A stretch of DNA of 6,184 nt from DASYAN01 sp036501345 (lineage in GTDB: Bacteria; Chloroflexota; Ktedonobacteria; Ktedonobacterales; Ktedonobacteraceae). The notes under the pieces are model-generated. The model was not told the origin of the DNA. It made no database searches and was given only the letters and a program-made list of their open reading frames with translations. How positions within the stretch are numbered: position 1 is the first letter of the stretch; the number at the start of each line of letters is the position of its first letter. Of the stretch, positions 5,894 to 6,184 are shown piece after piece. The stretch covers positions 1-6,184 of the forward strand of contig DASYAN010000356.1 in assembly GCA_036501345.1 (NCBI GenBank), written 5' to 3'. The position numbers and the translations under genes are program-made.

Positions 5894-6118
5894 ATGTCAA
5901 ATCAGCCACAAAAGCGCCACCTGTCGGATGAGTGGCGCACAATGGTGATTGACGCCATCGAACATGGCATGATGGTAACGTGGGAACGTGACCCAACGGA
6001 GGGGGACTACTTAGAGGTTATGCATCCAGCTCATGTGGCATGCCATGTCACCACACGTGCCGAGCTAGACAAGTTTCTCAGTGAGTGGTCCTCTCCATGG
6101 GAAGACGACAACACATAA
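5894..6118 (+). CDS. Small hypothetical protein, 74 residues
   Basis: I do not recognise this protein. It is small, soluble-looking and acidic towards its end (SSPWEDDNT), with four tryptophans and no Cys pair, signal peptide or membrane helix. The region from about 14 to 70 reads as helix (EWRTMVIDAIEHG), strands (MMVTWERD, DYLEVMHP) and a final helix (RAELDKFLSEW), so it could be a compact alpha/beta fold. The ATG at 5894 has only a weak GAGAGA at 5883-5888 as ribosome-binding site. The gene follows the Uma2 stop by 18 bases and lies before the terminator, so it is the last gene of the transcript and is probably read through from Uma2. An antitoxin-like or regulatory partner of Uma2 is conceivable but nothing in the sequence shows it. 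Confidence 0.7.
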   Translation: MSNQPQKRHLSDEWRTMVIDAIEHGMMVTWERDPTEGDYLEVMHPAHVACHVTTRAELDKFLSEWSSPWEDDNT

Positions 6119-6147
6119 ATCAAACCAGTAACATAAGGGACAAAGTA

Positions 6148-6183
6148 AAACGGGGCGATCCTTCAGATAGGATCGCCCCGTTT
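6148..6183 (+). terminator. Strong intrinsic terminator hairpin
   Basis: A perfect 15-bp stem (left arm 6148-6162, right arm 6169-6183) closes on a six-base TCAGAT loop. The core CGGGGCGATCCT is GC-rich and the stem base is AAA on the left and TTT on the right. The stem starts 29 bases after the last stop codon. Only TTTC of the following T-tract is visible because the window ends. The A-run on the left would serve as a T-run on the other strand, so it may work in both directions. Confidence 0.88.
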
Positions 6184-6184
6184 C

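Noticed and set aside
5872..5931. A 19-codon ORF whose ATG overlaps the Uma2 stop (ATGA)
   Set aside because: It is short, hydrophilic and out of frame with the 74-residue gene that starts at 5894, which better explains the region. Coupling geometry alone is not enough.
5270..6118. Uma2 plus the small downstream gene as a toxin-antitoxin or restriction-modification pair
   Set aside because: No methyltransferase or recognisable toxin/antitoxin motif is present; only the close spacing supports a link.

Overview
The window is a compact, single-strand stretch of bacterial DNA with medium GC by eye. All supported genes are on the + strand, and a strong stem-loop terminator closes it. Three proteins carry small zinc ribbons (CxxC-x10-FCxxC type). 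They are joined by low-complexity linkers to a TPR array, a PP2C phosphatase and an FHA domain. A MIDAS-type vWA protein and a Uma2-family nuclease-fold protein sit among them. This mix, with domain-plus-zinc-ribbon signalling proteins and a Uma2 gene, fits a multicellular-type Chloroflexota bacterium (Ktedonobacteria-like). That assignment is an inference from family distribution as I remember it, not a database result.

Layout. (1) 8-1081 encodes a zinc ribbon-TPR protein. Its stop codon abuts a near-perfect Shine-Dalgarno for (2) 1094-3058, a 654-residue protein with a zinc ribbon, a long acidic linker, a kinase-N-lobe-like segment, a second zinc ribbon and a complete PP2C phosphatase domain. 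(3) The 192-base gap 3059-3250 is not empty. It holds a 30-codon ORF that overlaps the phosphatase stop (TGATG) and reads as a single membrane helix. It also holds a 20-codon ORF with a strong Shine-Dalgarno that ends two bases before the next start. (4) 3251-4489 is a vWA protein with intact MIDAS. (5) A 137-base gap, 4490-4626, contains two overlapping, mutually exclusive inverted repeats. (6) 4627-5250 is a double zinc ribbon-FHA protein, followed at 18-19 base spacings by (7) a Uma2-family protein (5270-5875) and (8) an unknown 74-residue protein (5894-6118). (9) A 15-bp hairpin at 6148-6183 ends the window.

How the parts may work together. A PP2C phosphatase (removes Ser/Thr phosphate), an FHA protein (binds phosphothreonine), a MIDAS vWA protein and a TPR scaffold are the components of a Ser/Thr phosphorylation signalling module. 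The expected kinase is not in the window. The set resembles, but is not identical to, the vWA/PP2C/zinc-ribbon-kinase triads described for TerY-type systems. The phosphatase contains a segment that follows the start of a bacterial Ser/Thr kinase without gaps but lacks the glycine-rich loop, and its linker carries repeated PTISV motifs that could be phosphothreonine docking sites for the FHA protein. Both ideas are inferences. The Uma2 gene and its small downstream partner are probably accessory genes that share a transcript with the FHA gene.
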